Below are positions 54,619-64,000 of a stretch of DNA of 64,000 nt, one piece after another (the stretch's first letter is position 1; the number at the start of each line of letters is the position of its first letter). Source of the DNA: Salinivirga cyanobacteriivorans (GTDB lineage: Bacteria > Bacteroidota > Bacteroidia > Bacteroidales > Salinivirgaceae); contig NZ_CP013118.1 of the NCBI RefSeq assembly GCF_001443605.1, positions 2,367,501-2,431,500 on the forward strand, written 5' to 3'. Under the pieces are notes generated by a model. That model was not told where the DNA came from. It made no database searches and was given only the letters and a program-made list of their open reading frames with translations. Both the position numbers and the translations under genes were made by a program.

Positions 54619-57021
54619 TTACTCTGTATTTTTGGTTATCTGCGATCCATTCACCTTAAGGTCTTCGAGCTCAATTTCTTCATCTTCATCGTAAATATGA
54701 ATAAGCGGCTCGCGGAAAGCGCGGGTCGTAATCATTTTCTCAAGCGTCAGTAACAACGTGGGCAGCAATAACAAATTAGAAAACATAGCAAAGAGCAGGG
54801 TTAGCGAAACCAATATTCCAAGGGCCTGCGTGCCTCCAAAGCCGGAGGCAGAAAAAATAGAAAATCCGAAAAACAATATTACACTCGTGTACATCATACT
54901 AACACCTGTTTCGCGAATTGCAGTAGTTACGGCTTTAGAAATATTCCAATCGAATGCATTCAACTCTTGTCTATATTTGGCTAAAAAGTGTATGGTATCG
55001 TCTACTGATATACCAAATGCTATACTAAAAATTAATATTGTTGACACCTTTATAGGGATGCCAAAAAATCCCATAATGGCGGCTGTCATGAGCAGCGGAA
55101 TAAAATTAGGGATGAGCGAAATAACCACCATTCTCCATGAATAAAACATAAAAGCCATAAAAACAGCTATAAGTACAATGGCTATGGCAAGGGAAATAAA
55201 CAAATTACGTATTAAGTACCTTGTTCCCTTTGAGTATATTACACTAGAACCTGTTATAATTACATCGTAATCATCGGGAGAAAAGACACTGTCAACCTCA
55301 TTTCTAATTTTAGACTTTAGCTTTTCCATTTTTTCAGTACCCACATCTTTCACATTCATACTAATGCGTGTAATCTGGCGGGCAGTGTCTATGAAAGAGT
55401 TAATGAGGCTGTCACTCTCATCAGCATTGCGCAGGTATCGGGCAATACGTACCCGCTCGCGTTCTACCATTAATTTATATCGCCTGGGATCTCCTCCCCG
55501 ATAAGCCTGCCGCAGAAACATTGCGGCATCGGCGACCGACATTGATTTACTAAATTCAGAATATTCTGCAAGTCTTTCTTGCAAAGTATCAATTCTTCTC
55601 AGGTTGTCGAGATCGAGCACGCCGTTTTTTTCTCGAGTATCAATCATAATTTCAAACGGAATTATACCGCCAAATTCTTCCTGAAAAAATTCGAGGTCCC
55701 GATACATTGGGTCGTTATGCGGGATATCGTCGATCATGTATCCCGTTGTATGCATCTGCGAAACACCAATAACAATTAGCACTAACACAACCCCTGTGGT
55801 AATATAAACCTTTGGTCGATGCTTTTCTGTGATATGAACAAGCGTATCTATAAATCTTTTAACAAGTTTATTGTCCAGGTGCCTTACATGCCTGCGGCGG
55901 GGTGGTGGAAGAAAGCTAAAAACAATAGGAATCATTGTAATAGCCAGAAAAAACACGCCAAGAATATTAATTGAGGCCAGTATACCAAACTCCACTAATA
56001 TGGCACTAGTTGTTAAAATAAATGTGGCAAATCCTGATGCTGTAGTCAGGTTGGTCAGAAAAATGGCATTTCCTATTTTATTGATTACCCGCTGCAGCGC
56101 TTTTATTTTATTGCCGTGTTTCTTGTATTCGGCATGATACTTATTCAACAAGAATATACTGTTGGGCACACCTATCACAATAAGTAAAGGCGGAATCATT
56201 CCCGTAAGAATGGTTATCTCGAAATTGAAAAGGGCTAAAAATCCAAATGACCAAACGGCGCCAATAGCCACAACCAACAACGAGAAAAAGACAACCTTAA
56301 AGGACCGGAAAAAGAGGTAGAGGATGATAGCTGTAACAATGAATGCTAATATCACAAACATCCCGAGTTCTGCCTTAATTTTTTTCGAAATTTCGGTTCT
56401 CACATAAGGCAAGCCGGAATATTCCAGTGGTAAATCATATTTTTTTGCAAATTTTTTAGCCTGCGCATGTATGGAATCAACAATGGTAACACGCTCTTTA
56501 CTATTCAAAACTTCTTGTCCCAGGGTAATGGCCATGAGATATGTATGGGTGCTGTCAACATACATTAAGTTTTTGTAAAAAGGTAGCTTGTGTAATTCTT
56601 GTGCAAGGCTGTCAAGTTCCTTCTGTGATTTAATGGTATCGGGAAAAACACGTTTACTAACAAATTTTTGTTCACGACGACTGGCCTTAATATTTACAAC
56701 CTGACCAACCGACACCACTTCAGTTATACCTCTAATATTCTTAACTTCACGTGATAATTTTTGCCAATCATTAAATTTATTTAATTCAAAAAAAGCAGAA
56801 TCCTGCACGCCAATAATAAAGACATTAGCCCCTTCACCAAAAATATCCTTAAAGTAGAGGTGCTCCTGGTTTGTTGTATCATCATGTGGCAACATCTGCG
56901 CATATTTATAGGTCATTTTTGCATCTTTACCTTTATAGGCCATAAATGCAGTAAACAGCGCAATAGCGATTAGAAAAGCGACACGATTTCGGAGAATTAT
57001 TCTGGCAATATTAACCCACAT
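54619..57021 (-). CDS. RND/MMPL-superfamily membrane transporter
   Basis: The 800-residue protein has about twelve transmembrane helices in two halves. Each half has one large extracytoplasmic domain (about 35-220 and 425-610). The halves carry the paired family motifs GMIPPLLIVIGVPNSIFLLN and ISIAFGISVDDTIHFLAKYR. The Asp pair expected for proton relay (SVDD) is present in the second half, but the first half reads GVPN in the same place. Patched/HpnN-like members export lipids or sterol-like molecules. No periplasmic adaptor gene is adjacent, so it is not a classical tripartite drug pump. The prenyl synthase two genes away hints at a lipid cargo, which is speculative. Confidence 0.85.
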   Translation of the reverse strand: MWVNIARIILRNRVAFLIAIALFTAFMAYKGKDAKMTYKYAQMLPHDDTTNQEHLYFKDIFGEGANVFIIGVQDSAFFELNKFNDWQKLSREVKNIRGITEVVSVGQVVNIKASRREQKFVSKRVFPDTIKSQKELDSLAQELHKLPFYKNLMYVDSTHTYLMAITLGQEVLNSKERVTIVDSIHAQAKKFAKKYDLPLEYSGLPYVRTEISKKIKAELGMFVILAFIVTAIILYLFFRSFKVVFFSLLVVAIGAVWSFGFLALFNFEITILTGMIPPLLIVIGVPNSIFLLNKYHAEYKKHGNKIKALQRVINKIGNAIFLTNLTTASGFATFILTTSAILVEFGILASINILGVFFLAITMIPIVFSFLPPPRRRHVRHLDNKLVKRFIDTLVHITEKHRPKVYITTGVVLVLIVIGVSQMHTTGYMIDDIPHNDPMYRDLEFFQEEFGGIIPFEIMIDTREKNGVLDLDNLRRIDTLQERLAEYSEFSKSMSVADAAMFLRQAYRGGDPRRYKLMVERERVRIARYLRNADESDSLINSFIDTARQITRISMNVKDVGTEKMEKLKSKIRNEVDSVFSPDDYDVIITGSSVIYSKGTRYLIRNLFISLAIAIVLIAVFMAFMFYSWRMVVISLIPNFIPLLMTAAIMGFFGIPIKVSTILIFSIAFGISVDDTIHFLAKYRQELNAFDWNISKAVTTAIRETGVSMMYTSVILFFGFSIFSASGFGGTQALGILVSLTLLFAMFSNLLLLPTLLLTLEKMITTRAFREPLIHIYDEDEEIELEDLKVNGSQITKNTE

Positions 57022-57065
57022 TGATGATAAATTTCAGGCAAAAATAAACGATATAGGGAGATAAA

Positions 57066-57097
57066 CAAAAAACGGCACGCATTGTCATGCATGCCGT
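57066..57097 (-). terminator. Terminator after atpG
   Basis: Read on the minus strand, ACGGCATGCAT pairs with ATGCGTGCCGT around GACA with one G-T pair, followed by a T-run (57072 down to 57066). It separates the atpBEFHAG transcript from the transporter gene. Confidence 0.8.
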
Positions 57098-57108
57098 ATG
57101 AAATATTT

Positions 57109-57984
57109 TTATTTTCCAAGGGCATTTGCCCCACTTACAATTTCGGTAATTTCATTTGTAATAGCAGCCTGACGCGCTTTATTGTAGTTCAATGTCAGGT
57201 CTTTGATTAAGTCTGTTGCATTTTCGGTAGCTTTATGCATTGCTGTCATACGAGCACCGTGCTCAGAGGCAACCGAATCGAGCAGCGCACTATGAAAGCT
57301 AATCTGCAAAATTTTCGGCATCAAATCCATGACAATTTCACCGGCGGTAGGTTCAAGAATATAATTCGGATCTGCTCCCTCTTCATCACCCCCTATTTCG
57401 ACCGGTAAAAAGGTTTCATGTGTTACCCTTTGTACAGCTGCATTCTTGAATCCATTATAAAATAAAGCTACTTTATCAAATTCCTTGTTAAGGAAAACAT
57501 CAACAATCTCATTGGCAACTGTTGCACTCTCTTTAAACTGACTATGGTCGAGCAAATCATCCATATTCTTCCAAACCTGAAAGCCTTCGCGCTTCACAAT
57601 TTCGTCTCCCTTTTTTCCAATAGTAAGAAATTGGATTCTGTCCTCTTCCAACAAATCGTGATATTCGTTTTTTACATGGTTTATAGCAGCCTTGGTCACC
57701 TGGTAATTAAAGGCACCACAAAGACCTTTGTTTGAGGTAAAAAGTACGACAAGCATGTTATTAGTCTCACGGTGTTCTGTGAGCGGACTTGTAATATCTT
57801 CTTCACCAGCGGCCGCAATTTGCTCTGCAACCTTGTGTAAAGCATCGGTATAGGGTCTGATTTTGAATATGGCATCCTGAGCTTTTCGCAATTTTGCTGC
57901 AGCCACCATTTTCATAGCAGAGGTAACCTGTCTTGTATTCTTTACTGATGCAATTCTTGTACGTATCTCTTTTAAATTGGCCAT
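57109..57984 (-). CDS. atpG: ATP synthase F1 subunit gamma
   Basis: The 291-residue protein has the conserved N-terminal helix (RIASVKNTRQVTSAMKMVAA), the middle Rossmann-like part (FTSNKGLCGAFNYQVTK) and the C-terminal helix (EHGARMTAMHKATENATDLI, NKARQAAITNEITEIVSGA). It is the rotating shaft that couples the c-ring to beta subunits. It is the last gene of the main atp operon, 16 nt after atpA and just before a terminator. Confidence 0.98.
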   Translation of the reverse strand: MANLKEIRTRIASVKNTRQVTSAMKMVAAAKLRKAQDAIFKIRPYTDALHKVAEQIAAAGEEDITSPLTEHRETNNMLVVLFTSNKGLCGAFNYQVTKAAINHVKNEYHDLLEEDRIQFLTIGKKGDEIVKREGFQVWKNMDDLLDHSQFKESATVANEIVDVFLNKEFDKVALFYNGFKNAAVQRVTHETFLPVEIGGDEEGADPNYILEPTAGEIVMDLMPKILQISFHSALLDSVASEHGARMTAMHKATENATDLIKDLTLNYNKARQAAITNEITEIVSGANALGK

Positions 57985-58000
57985 AATTGTGCCTCTTTTA

Positions 58001-59581
58001 TTATTCTACATACTTATCAGCAACCTCTTTGGCAATTTTTGTCATAGTCTCTTTTGCCTCATCAGTTAATTTACCTTCACGCAATGTTTTCAGCACATCA
58101 TCATGTTGCGATTCCATCAGATTTAAATAGTCTTTAGTAAACTCTTTAACCTTTTCGACCGGAATTTTATTAAGCAATCCTTTTGTCCCACAGAAAACAA
58201 GTGCTACCTGATGCTCTACTTTATAGGCATTGTATTGGGGTTGTTTAAGCAACTCAACATTACGTTTTCCTTTATCTAAAACAGCTTGTGTTGCAGCATC
58301 AAGATCGGAACCGAATTTAGAAAATGCTTCAAGCTCGCGATACTGAGCAAGATCAATTTTCAGTGTCCCTGCAACTTTTTTCATCGATTTAATTTGGGCG
58401 CTACCTCCAACACGTGAAACCGATATACCTACATTAATTGCAGGCCGTACTCCTGATAAAAACAGATCGGATTCCAAAAATATTTGCCCGTCGGTAATGG
58501 AAATTACATTTGTTGGAATATAAGCAGATACGTCTCCTGCCTGGGTTTCAATAATGGGCAGGGCAGTTAAACTACCCCCACCTTTTACTTTATCCTTTAT
58601 ACTATCAGGCAAATCGTTCATACTTTGTGCAACTTTATCGGACTCGATAATTTTGGCAGCGCGCTCGAGTAGACGTGAGTGCAAATAGAACACATCTCCA
58701 GGATATGCTTCTCTACCAGGGGGACGACGTAACAATAAGGAGACTTCACGATATGAAACAGCTTGTTTGGACAGGTCGTCGTATATCACAAGTGCATGCC
58801 GACCGGTATCTCTGAAATATTCGCCAATGGCGGCACCGGCCATCGGGGCATAAAATTGTAAGGCAGCCGGATCAGCAGCGTTGGCAGCCACAATAACAGT
58901 ATAATCCATGGCGCCATATTTCTCGAGTGTGGCAGCCACGTTGGCCACAGTAGAACCTTTTTGTCCTATTGCCACATAAATACAATATACGGGTTCTCCT
59001 TTATCGTAATTTTCTTTCTGATTAATAATTGTATCAATTCCAACAGCTGTTTTTCCGGTCTGGCGGTCTCCAATAATCAGCTCACGCTGCCCCCTTCCGA
59101 TTGGAATCATAGAGTCGATGGCTATAAGTCCGGTTTGTAAGGGCTCATTAACTGGTTGCCGAAAAATGACACCCGGGGCCTTACGCTCTATTGGCATTTC
59201 AAAGGTTTCTCCTGCAATCTCTCCTTTACCATCTATAGGCTCACCAATGGTATTTACAATGCGTCCGAGCATTTGTTCTCCGACATTTATCGATGTAATA
59301 CGGCCGGTTCGTTTCACTGTATCGCCTTCTCCAATATCTCCGGTAGGCCCCATAAGTACCACTCCGACATTGTCTTCTTCAAGATTTAATACGATACCCT
59401 TTGTTCCATTTGCAAATTCTACCAATTCATTGGCTTTTACATTTTGCAAGCCATATATCCGGGCAATTCCGTCACCAATAGTTAACACAGTGCCTACATC
59501 TTCAAAACCGGATTCTGAGCTTATTCCGGCTATTTCTTTTTTGAGAATTTCCGAAATCTCTGCAGGTTTAATTTCAGCCAT
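58001..59581 (-). CDS. atpA: ATP synthase F1 subunit alpha
   Basis: The 526-residue protein has the P-loop [17 protein letters not shown] (non-catalytic nucleotide site), [16 protein letters not shown] and the arginine-finger region [17 protein letters not shown]. Length is slightly above the usual ~510. It alternates with beta in the F1 head. It lies 14 nt downstream of atpH. Confidence 0.99.
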   Translation of the reverse strand: MAEIKPAEISEILKKEIAGISSESGFEDVGTVLTIGDGIARIYGLQNVKANELVEFANGTKGIVLNLEEDNVGVVLMGPTGDIGEGDTVKRTGRITSINVGEQMLGRIVNTIGEPIDGKGEIAGETFEMPIERKAPGVIFRQPVNEPLQTGLIAIDSMIPIGRGQRELIIGDRQTGKTAVGIDTIINQKENYDKGEPVYCIYVAIGQKGSTVANVAATLEKYGAMDYTVIVAANAADPAALQFYAPMAGAAIGEYFRDTGRHALVIYDDLSKQAVSYREVSLLLRRPPGREAYPGDVFYLHSRLLERAAKIIESDKVAQSMNDLPDSIKDKVKGGGSLTALPIIETQAGDVSAYIPTNVISITDGQIFLESDLFLSGVRPAINVGISVSRVGGSAQIKSMKKVAGTLKIDLAQYRELEAFSKFGSDLDAATQAVLDKGKRNVELLKQPQYNAYKVEHQVALVFCGTKGLLNKIPVEKVKEFTKDYLNLMESQHDDVLKTLREGKLTDEAKETMTKIAKEVADKYVE

Positions 59582-59595
59582 TGTATTTAGATGTT

Positions 59596-60138
59596 TTAAT
59601 TTTTATTAGATAATTGGTTTTTTATGGCTCTGAGCTGACCGCTAACCGAATTGTCGAGTTGCTGATCTCCTATGCGCAGCACAAAACCGCCGATCAATTT
59701 CTGATCGGTATATGTTTCAATTTCACTGGTTTTTCCTGTTTTTTCTTTTAATAAATCGCCGATTTTCTGAATAAAAGCCTGATCAAATTCTATGGCAGAG
59801 GTAAACTCTACCTTCTGGATATTAGCGTAATCCTGATAAAAACCGATAAAAACACGTATAATTTCTGCAAGATATTCTTCCCGGCCCTTTTCAATTAATA
59901 GATTAAAAAAACCTGTGATGTCATCATGAAGTTTTCCCTCAAAAAGCGATTTAAATATTGACTTTTTCTTTGAAGCAGCAATTACAGGGTTATCAATTAA
60001 AAAACGAAAGTCCTCATCCTGTTTTATAATCTGCTGAATACGCTTCAAATTAGCGGTATAGGCTTCAAGGTTCTTTCTTTCAAGACCTAATTTAAAAAGT
60101 GCTTTGGCATATCGACGTGCTATAATACTGTCATTCAT
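59596..60138 (-). CDS. atpH: ATP synthase F1 subunit delta
   Basis: The 180-residue OSCP/delta protein starts [16 protein letters not shown] and has the C-terminal motif [20 protein letters not shown]. It links the b-subunit stalk to the top of F1. It is located between atpF and atpA as usual. Confidence 0.96.
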   Translation of the reverse strand: MNDSIIARRYAKALFKLGLERKNLEAYTANLKRIQQIIKQDEDFRFLIDNPVIAASKKKSIFKSLFEGKLHDDITGFFNLLIEKGREEYLAEIIRVFIGFYQDYANIQKVEFTSAIEFDQAFIQKIGDLLKEKTGKTSEIETYTDQKLIGGFVLRIGDQQLDNSVSGQLRAIKNQLSNKN

Positions 60139-60150
60139 AATGACTCCGGA

Positions 60151-60645
60151 TTAGTTGGTTTTAATATCATTTATATAACGTTCTGCCACTTCTTTTTGCG
60201 TATTTTTATTATCGAACTCTTTCCTTAGAACCTTTTCTGCAATTTCTACAGAATAATTAACAATTTCATTTTTCATTTCTGCAAAGGCCGATTCCCGTTC
60301 GGCAGAAATTTCTTTACGGGCTTTTTCAATCATCTGGGAGGCCTCTTTTTTAGCACTTTCACGCGCCTCAGAAATAATCTTATCCTGAGTATCACGCGCT
60401 TCTCTGAGAAGGTTTTCTCTTTCCAGCTTAGCCTCTTTAACTAATTCGTTGTTCCTGGCTTCCATCTCCTTCATTTCCTCGCGGGCCTTATCAGCAGAAT
60501 GAAGCGCCTCGTCAATAGACTGATCGCGTTCACGAAGTATTTTCAAAATAGGCTTCCAGGCAAAACGTCGCAAAACATACCATACAATAAGGAATGCGAC
60601 AATTGTCCAAAAAAACAGACCTGCTTCAGGCATTATAATTTCCAT
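60151..60645 (-). CDS. atpF: ATP synthase F0 subunit b
   Basis: This is a 164-residue protein read from ATG 60645 (MEIIMPEAGLFFWTIVAFL). An in-frame ATG 14 codons upstream adds a basic stretch not found in the family. One N-terminal transmembrane helix (about 7-27) is followed by a long charged coiled coil (REEMKEMEARNNELVKEAKL). It forms the peripheral stalk. Confidence 0.95.
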   Translation of the reverse strand: MEIIMPEAGLFFWTIVAFLIVWYVLRRFAWKPILKILRERDQSIDEALHSADKAREEMKEMEARNNELVKEAKLERENLLREARDTQDKIISEARESAKKEASQMIEKARKEISAERESAFAEMKNEIVNYSVEIAEKVLRKEFDNKNTQKEVAERYINDIKTN

Positions 60646-60717
60646 AGCTTTGGATTTTTGAGTTTTTAAAAAGGCCCGAACGGCCAATCGCCGAACGGCA
60701 CCTGTTAAATTTCACCT

Positions 60718-60969
60718 TTATACAAAAAGGATAAGGAAACTCACAGCAATGGCAAAAAAAGCAACACCCTCAATAAGTGCCGCAGAGACAATCATATTTG
60801 AACGAATGTCGTTGGCTGCTTCGGGCTGGCGTGCAATAGATTCCATTGCTTTACCTCCGATTTGGCCAATTCCGAAGGCTGCGCCAATAACCGCAATACT
60901 GGCTCCGATAGCGGCACCGAATTTGGCGAGTCCTGCGCTTGCTGCAAGTAATACTGATAATGATACCAT
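60718..60969 (-). CDS. atpE: ATP synthase F0 subunit c
   Basis: This is an 83-residue hairpin of two transmembrane helices read from ATG 60969 (MVSLSVLLAASAG); the open frame extends upstream without family similarity. The polar loop is ARQPEA and the ion-binding Glu is in AALIEGVAFF. The Gln/Ser/Thr set that marks sodium-binding c subunits is not at the expected positions, so proton coupling is more likely. Confidence 0.96.
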   Translation of the reverse strand: MVSLSVLLAASAGLAKFGAAIGASIAVIGAAFGIGQIGGKAMESIARQPEAANDIRSNMIVSAALIEGVAFFAIAVSFLILFV

Positions 60970-60988
60970 AATCTTTAATTTTAATGAT

Positions 60989-62059
60989 TTATGAATGATG
61001 TTCTTCCACCGCCATTCCGAAATAGATAGCTGAAAGAAGCGTAAAGACAAAAGCCTGAATAAAAGCAACCAATATTTCGAGCATCATCATGAATACCGCA
61101 AACAACATCGATACTGGCGAAACAATAAATCCTATTGCAGGAGCTATCGATCCAAAAATAAATATTAATGTAATAAATGCAAGTAATACAATATGCCCGG
61201 CTGTAATATTAGCAAATAAACGTATAGCAAGTACGATTGGTTTTGTAAAGACACCAATAAGCTCCACAAAAGGCATCAATGGTATGGGTACTTTAAGCCA
61301 CCAGGGTACACCAGGGGTATTGAAAATATGATTCCAGTAATTCCGGTTTCCTTTTATGGTGGTTACACTGAATGTCATCAAAGCTAAGGAGGCTGTAACG
61401 GAAATATTCCCAGTTACATTGGCACCAAACGGGGGAATCGGGATAAGTCCAAAAAGATTGGTAAAAAAAATGAAGAAAAAAATTGTAAGGAGGTAAGGTA
61501 AAAACTGATCTTTCTTTTTGCCAATTGTAGCTTCGGCAATTTCGTCTCTGATAAAAACAATCAGGGGTTCTACAAACGACAATAGACCGCGTGGGGCTGA
61601 ATTAGGATTTTTTTGAGCTATTTTAGCGGCCCTTAAAAATACAATCAGTAAAAATATTACAGTAACAAAAACACCAACTATTACTTTTGTAATTGATAAA
61701 TCGATTAATCCGCTTTCGTAAATATTACCCTGTTCATCAAACTCAACAATCTTTCCTGCATTTGCCCCTTTTTCAGCAATTTTAAAATTCTTGTAAGAAG
61801 CATGACCATGATGAAATTTACTGGACATAAACACATGAAAACCACTTCTTTTACTATACAAAATTACCGGCAAGGGTATTGAAACATGTTGCCCTTCTGG
61901 TGTGGTCAGAATATGCCAGCTATAATCGTTTACGATATGTCCAACAATAACCTCTTTAACATCCAGTTCTTTTTCTTCAGAAACCTTGTGTTTATCGTCT
62001 GCGGCAATAGATGCAAAAACAAAAAACACCGTAAAAAGAGATATAAGAAATGCACGCAT
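60989..62059 (-). CDS. atpB: ATP synthase F0 subunit a
   Basis: This is a 356-residue protein read from ATG 62059 (MRAFLISLFTVFFVFASIAA, a signal peptide); an in-frame TTG six codons earlier is the alternative. The N-terminal extracytoplasmic extension (about 22-125) includes a His-rich part (SSKFHHGHASY), as known in Bacteroidota. The membrane core holds the essential Arg in VLAIRLFANITAGHIVLLAF. It forms the proton half-channels next to the c-ring. It is the first gene of the operon; atpI and atpZ genes are not beside it. Confidence 0.96.
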   Translation of the reverse strand: MRAFLISLFTVFFVFASIAADDKHKVSEEKELDVKEVIVGHIVNDYSWHILTTPEGQHVSIPLPVILYSKRSGFHVFMSSKFHHGHASYKNFKIAEKGANAGKIVEFDEQGNIYESGLIDLSITKVIVGVFVTVIFLLIVFLRAAKIAQKNPNSAPRGLLSFVEPLIVFIRDEIAEATIGKKKDQFLPYLLTIFFFIFFTNLFGLIPIPPFGANVTGNISVTASLALMTFSVTTIKGNRNYWNHIFNTPGVPWWLKVPIPLMPFVELIGVFTKPIVLAIRLFANITAGHIVLLAFITLIFIFGSIAPAIGFIVSPVSMLFAVFMMMLEILVAFIQAFVFTLLSAIYFGMAVEEHHS

Positions 62060-62090
62060 GATTGTAGAGTTATTCAAATTTGTTGATGAA

Positions 62091-62121
62091 CAAATTTAGA
62101 AATAATTAAAAACAAATCGAA
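62091..62121 (-). promoter_or_regulatory. Likely promoter of the atpBEFHAG operon
   Basis: On the minus strand TTCG (62121-62118), a 19-base spacer and TAAATTTG (62098-62091) fit the Bacteroidota TTTG / TAnnTTTG pattern with one change. The -7 box lies about 30 nt before atpB. Confidence 0.5.
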
Positions 62122-62593
62122 GTACATAGAGGAATTAATATGCTTTTACGCAAAAAAAGAAATTGAAAGGGTTGAACCACAAATGAAAAGAAAATCTATA
62201 CCTCTAACTCAGGGGTTACTGAAATAAGCTAAAAAATATTTTGGGATATAAAACACTTTTAGAACTCAGAATAATAATCTCATAAAACCACAGTCTGCCA
62301 TTTTTTAGTCAGGAATCAGACAGTTTGTTTTAAGGGTAATTATTCAAGGATAATCAAAAAATATGCCTATAGACAGCAAGTTTTTACCAAAGATAATAGC
62401 TTCTCCTTTATCATTTTAATGCGTAGAAGGAGCTACGTACTTTAACATGATGAGTCAAAAACAAACACCCGATAACACCCTGTATAAAAACAAATTGGCA
62501 AACCAAAAAAACGAACCATTTTTATTTGTAAGTTGATCCGTAAAAGTTTATCAAAGGATTTTTTTATCTTGTGCAAAACAAAATCAGTGCTTT
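62122..62593. other. Divergent intergenic region
   Basis: About 470 bp of AT-rich sequence between the divergent atpB and DUF262 genes. No gene, repeat copy or RNA was recognised. The promoter of the DUF262 gene should lie near its right end, but no clear match was found. Confidence 0.4.
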
Positions 62594-63688
62594 ATGAGGG
62601 ACACCAATATTAAAATTGTAACCGACTGGACATTACCAACCCTGTTAGAAAAGCTGGAAAAAGGCGAAATAAAAATTCCACGTTTTCAGCGCGACTATAC
62701 ATGGGAACGCCCTAAGGTAGTACTTTTACTAAATAGCATTTATTTACAATATCCAATTGGTACTTTTTTCTTATGGATTGCTCCGGAGAAATACAAAAAT
62801 TTTATTCATACCACCGAAGATTTGCAAATACCCCAAAACAATACAGACGGCAATACGCAATTCATTTTAGATGGCCAGCAAAGAATACTATCGTTGTATA
62901 TGGCTATGAAGGGTTTAAACAATAATAGCGGGAATTATGCACAAATCTGTTTTAATCCGGCAGCCGAAACATTCCGTGTACCGCGTCGCAAAAACGAAAA
63001 ATATGCTTTCCCGGCCTGGAAAATATTCGACGAACCTGCTTTTAATGAAATAGCGGAAAAACTTAAATCTGACTCAAAAAGAATTTATGACAGCTGGATC
63101 AATATCAGAGAGATATTGATGAATTATCCGGTAAGTGTTGTAAAAACCCTCAATTACGAGCTCGATGAAGTGGTTGAAATTTTTGAGCGCATCAACCAGG
63201 GTGGCAAACGACTCACGTCATTTGATTTGGTACACGCCACAACCTGGTCCACCGATTTTGATTTGAAAGAAAAGATTGAGGAGGTTAATAGCATTCAAAA
63301 GATTGAAAAAGCCGGCGGTCTCACAGAAAAAGTATTTACCCATGCCCTCGCTCTTAATGCTTTTGATGACTGTCGAAGTTCTTACCAGTTAAAATTAAAC
63401 CCGGAGTTGGCCAAAAACCTGTGGCACAAAACCCAAAACGCCATAAGCCGGGCAATAGACCTATTACATGATATGCGTATCACAACCGGTCTGGGCGCCT
63501 ATCAAATACATATCATAATTTTACAATATTACTTTTTTAGAACAGACCACACCTCAATGCCGGAAGATGCCCGCAAAAAAGTTGAAAAATGGTTTTGGGA
63601 CGCACGTTTTAGCAAACGTTTCAGTAAAAGCACTTATACAACAATAAAAGACGATGCGCAATGGATCATCGCTCTGGCCGGTGAATAA
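62594..63688 (+). CDS. DUF262-domain protein
   Basis: The 364-residue protein starts with the DUF262 pattern: LPTLLEKLEKGEIKIPRFQR and DYTWERPKVVLLLNSIYLQY. The family motif FILDGQQRILSLYMAM follows near residue 95, then EIFERINQGGKRLTSFDLVH. DUF262 is the GmrS-like/ParB-related domain that uses nucleotide in GmrSD-type DNA restriction. The C-terminal HNH (DUF1524) nuclease half found in fused GmrSD is absent, so this is a stand-alone regulator-like half, and no nuclease gene is adjacent within the window. A defence role is possible but unproven. Confidence 0.83.
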   Translation: MRDTNIKIVTDWTLPTLLEKLEKGEIKIPRFQRDYTWERPKVVLLLNSIYLQYPIGTFFLWIAPEKYKNFIHTTEDLQIPQNNTDGNTQFILDGQQRILSLYMAMKGLNNNSGNYAQICFNPAAETFRVPRRKNEKYAFPAWKIFDEPAFNEIAEKLKSDSKRIYDSWINIREILMNYPVSVVKTLNYELDEVVEIFERINQGGKRLTSFDLVHATTWSTDFDLKEKIEEVNSIQKIEKAGGLTEKVFTHALALNAFDDCRSSYQLKLNPELAKNLWHKTQNAISRAIDLLHDMRITTGLGAYQIHIIILQYYFFRTDHTSMPEDARKKVEKWFWDARFSKRFSKSTYTTIKDDAQWIIALAGE

Positions 63689-63726
63689 TAACAGCACTTA
63701 AACCTTTACTTTAAGTTAAAATACAG

Positions 63727-63777
63727 GTCTCACTTTTCTGAGCCCTTTTTTAGGCCCTGTTTCCGGGAAAGTGAGAC
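63727..63777. repeat. Inverted repeat between DUF262 and lipoprotein genes
   Basis: GTCTCACTTT (63727-63736) pairs perfectly with AAAGTGAGAC (63768-63777) around a 31-nt loop with agcccttttttaggccct. It could act as a terminator or be a REP-like unit; no T-run follows the right arm. Confidence 0.5.
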
Positions 63778-63852
63778 GACTATACTGTTTTTTGAGACCA
63801 TGAGCTATTGCAATTCTATTTGTTTTGTAGCGAACAATAAAATCGCTACTCT

Positions 63853-64000
63853 ATGAACAAAAAAGCAACAGGCACCATTTTTATCATTGCATTAATGATA
63901 TCCGGATGCACCTCAACAAAAATGGCCGATAAAAAATGGCAACCAACATACCGTATTCAAGCTGGAATAAACAAAGGCGGAATTGTGGAAAATACACAAT
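63853..64000 (+). CDS. Lipoprotein, N-terminal part only (runs off the window)
   Basis: The frame starts MNKKATGTIFIIALMISGCT and stays open to the window end (49 residues). A basic start, a hydrophobic core and the lipobox ISGC indicate a signal-peptidase II lipoprotein with the lipidated Cys at residue 19. The remaining visible part (KWQPTYRIQAGINKGGIVEN) is not assigned to a family. Confidence 0.72.
   Translation, partial: MNKKATGTIFIIALMISGCTSTKMADKKWQPTYRIQAGINKGGIVENTQ

Noticed and set aside
60718-60969. Sodium-coupled ATP synthase c subunit
   Set aside because: The Gln and Ser/Thr ligands next to the Glu that mark sodium binding are not in place (EGV follows the Glu).

Overview
The window looks like a chromosomal piece of a Bacteroidota bacterium, most like the marine or anaerobic Bacteroidales/Marinilabiliales type. 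The evidence is: proteins ending in type IX secretion (T9SS) C-terminal sorting domains, a PorZ-like T9SS gene, TonB-dependent barrels with carboxypeptidase-regulatory-like N-termini, an AtpB with an N-terminal signal peptide, few Shine-Dalgarno sequences, and TAnnTTTG-type promoters. No rRNA, tRNA, CRISPR array or transposase gene was seen.

Layout. Positions 1-4179 hold the end of a large T9SS cargo protein. Positions 4180-8004 are a repeat-rich, almost gene-free island holding one VapBC-type toxin-antitoxin pair and a non-coding TIR element. Positions 8005-12491 hold a solute-binding-domain histidine kinase, an ECF sigma factor, its anti-sigma factor and a small outer-membrane barrel. Positions 12492-17800 are a second repeat island carrying two identical copies of a paralogous barrel gene. 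Positions 17940-34880 (+ strand) hold an AsmA-like protein, a histidine kinase, two paralogous TonB/OMP barrels, a lamin-tail T9SS protein, a TonB-dependent receptor and a secreted endonuclease I. Positions 35005-50568 are a long minus-strand housekeeping run (TlpA-like, EEP hydrolase, polA, queD, tcdA, tatD-like, aminotransferase, recO, porZ, rdgB, O-antigen ligase, ferredoxin, U32, GT9). Positions 50716-62059 carry the F-type ATP synthase genes, split as atpBEFHAG and atpDC by three unrelated genes. The window ends with a DUF262 protein and the start of a lipoprotein.

Most notable. (1) A promoter word, TGTAAC-N16/17-CGTCATA, sits in front of the ECF sigma gene, all three small barrel genes and (as CGTCCTA) one TonB/OMP gene. 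This looks like a self-regulated ECF regulon whose output genes have been amplified in tandem. (2) Two non-coding elements with CTGTTTTGTGCA-type terminal inverted repeats are each flanked by long direct repeats (77 and 99 bp). In one case the repeat copies the unique ends of two convergent genes, so this is probably a MITE-like family that makes very long target duplications. (3) A family of about 78-bp hairpin repeats, embedded in a mosaic of REP-like palindromes, forms the islands and very likely mediated the 585-bp and 1632-bp tandem duplications.
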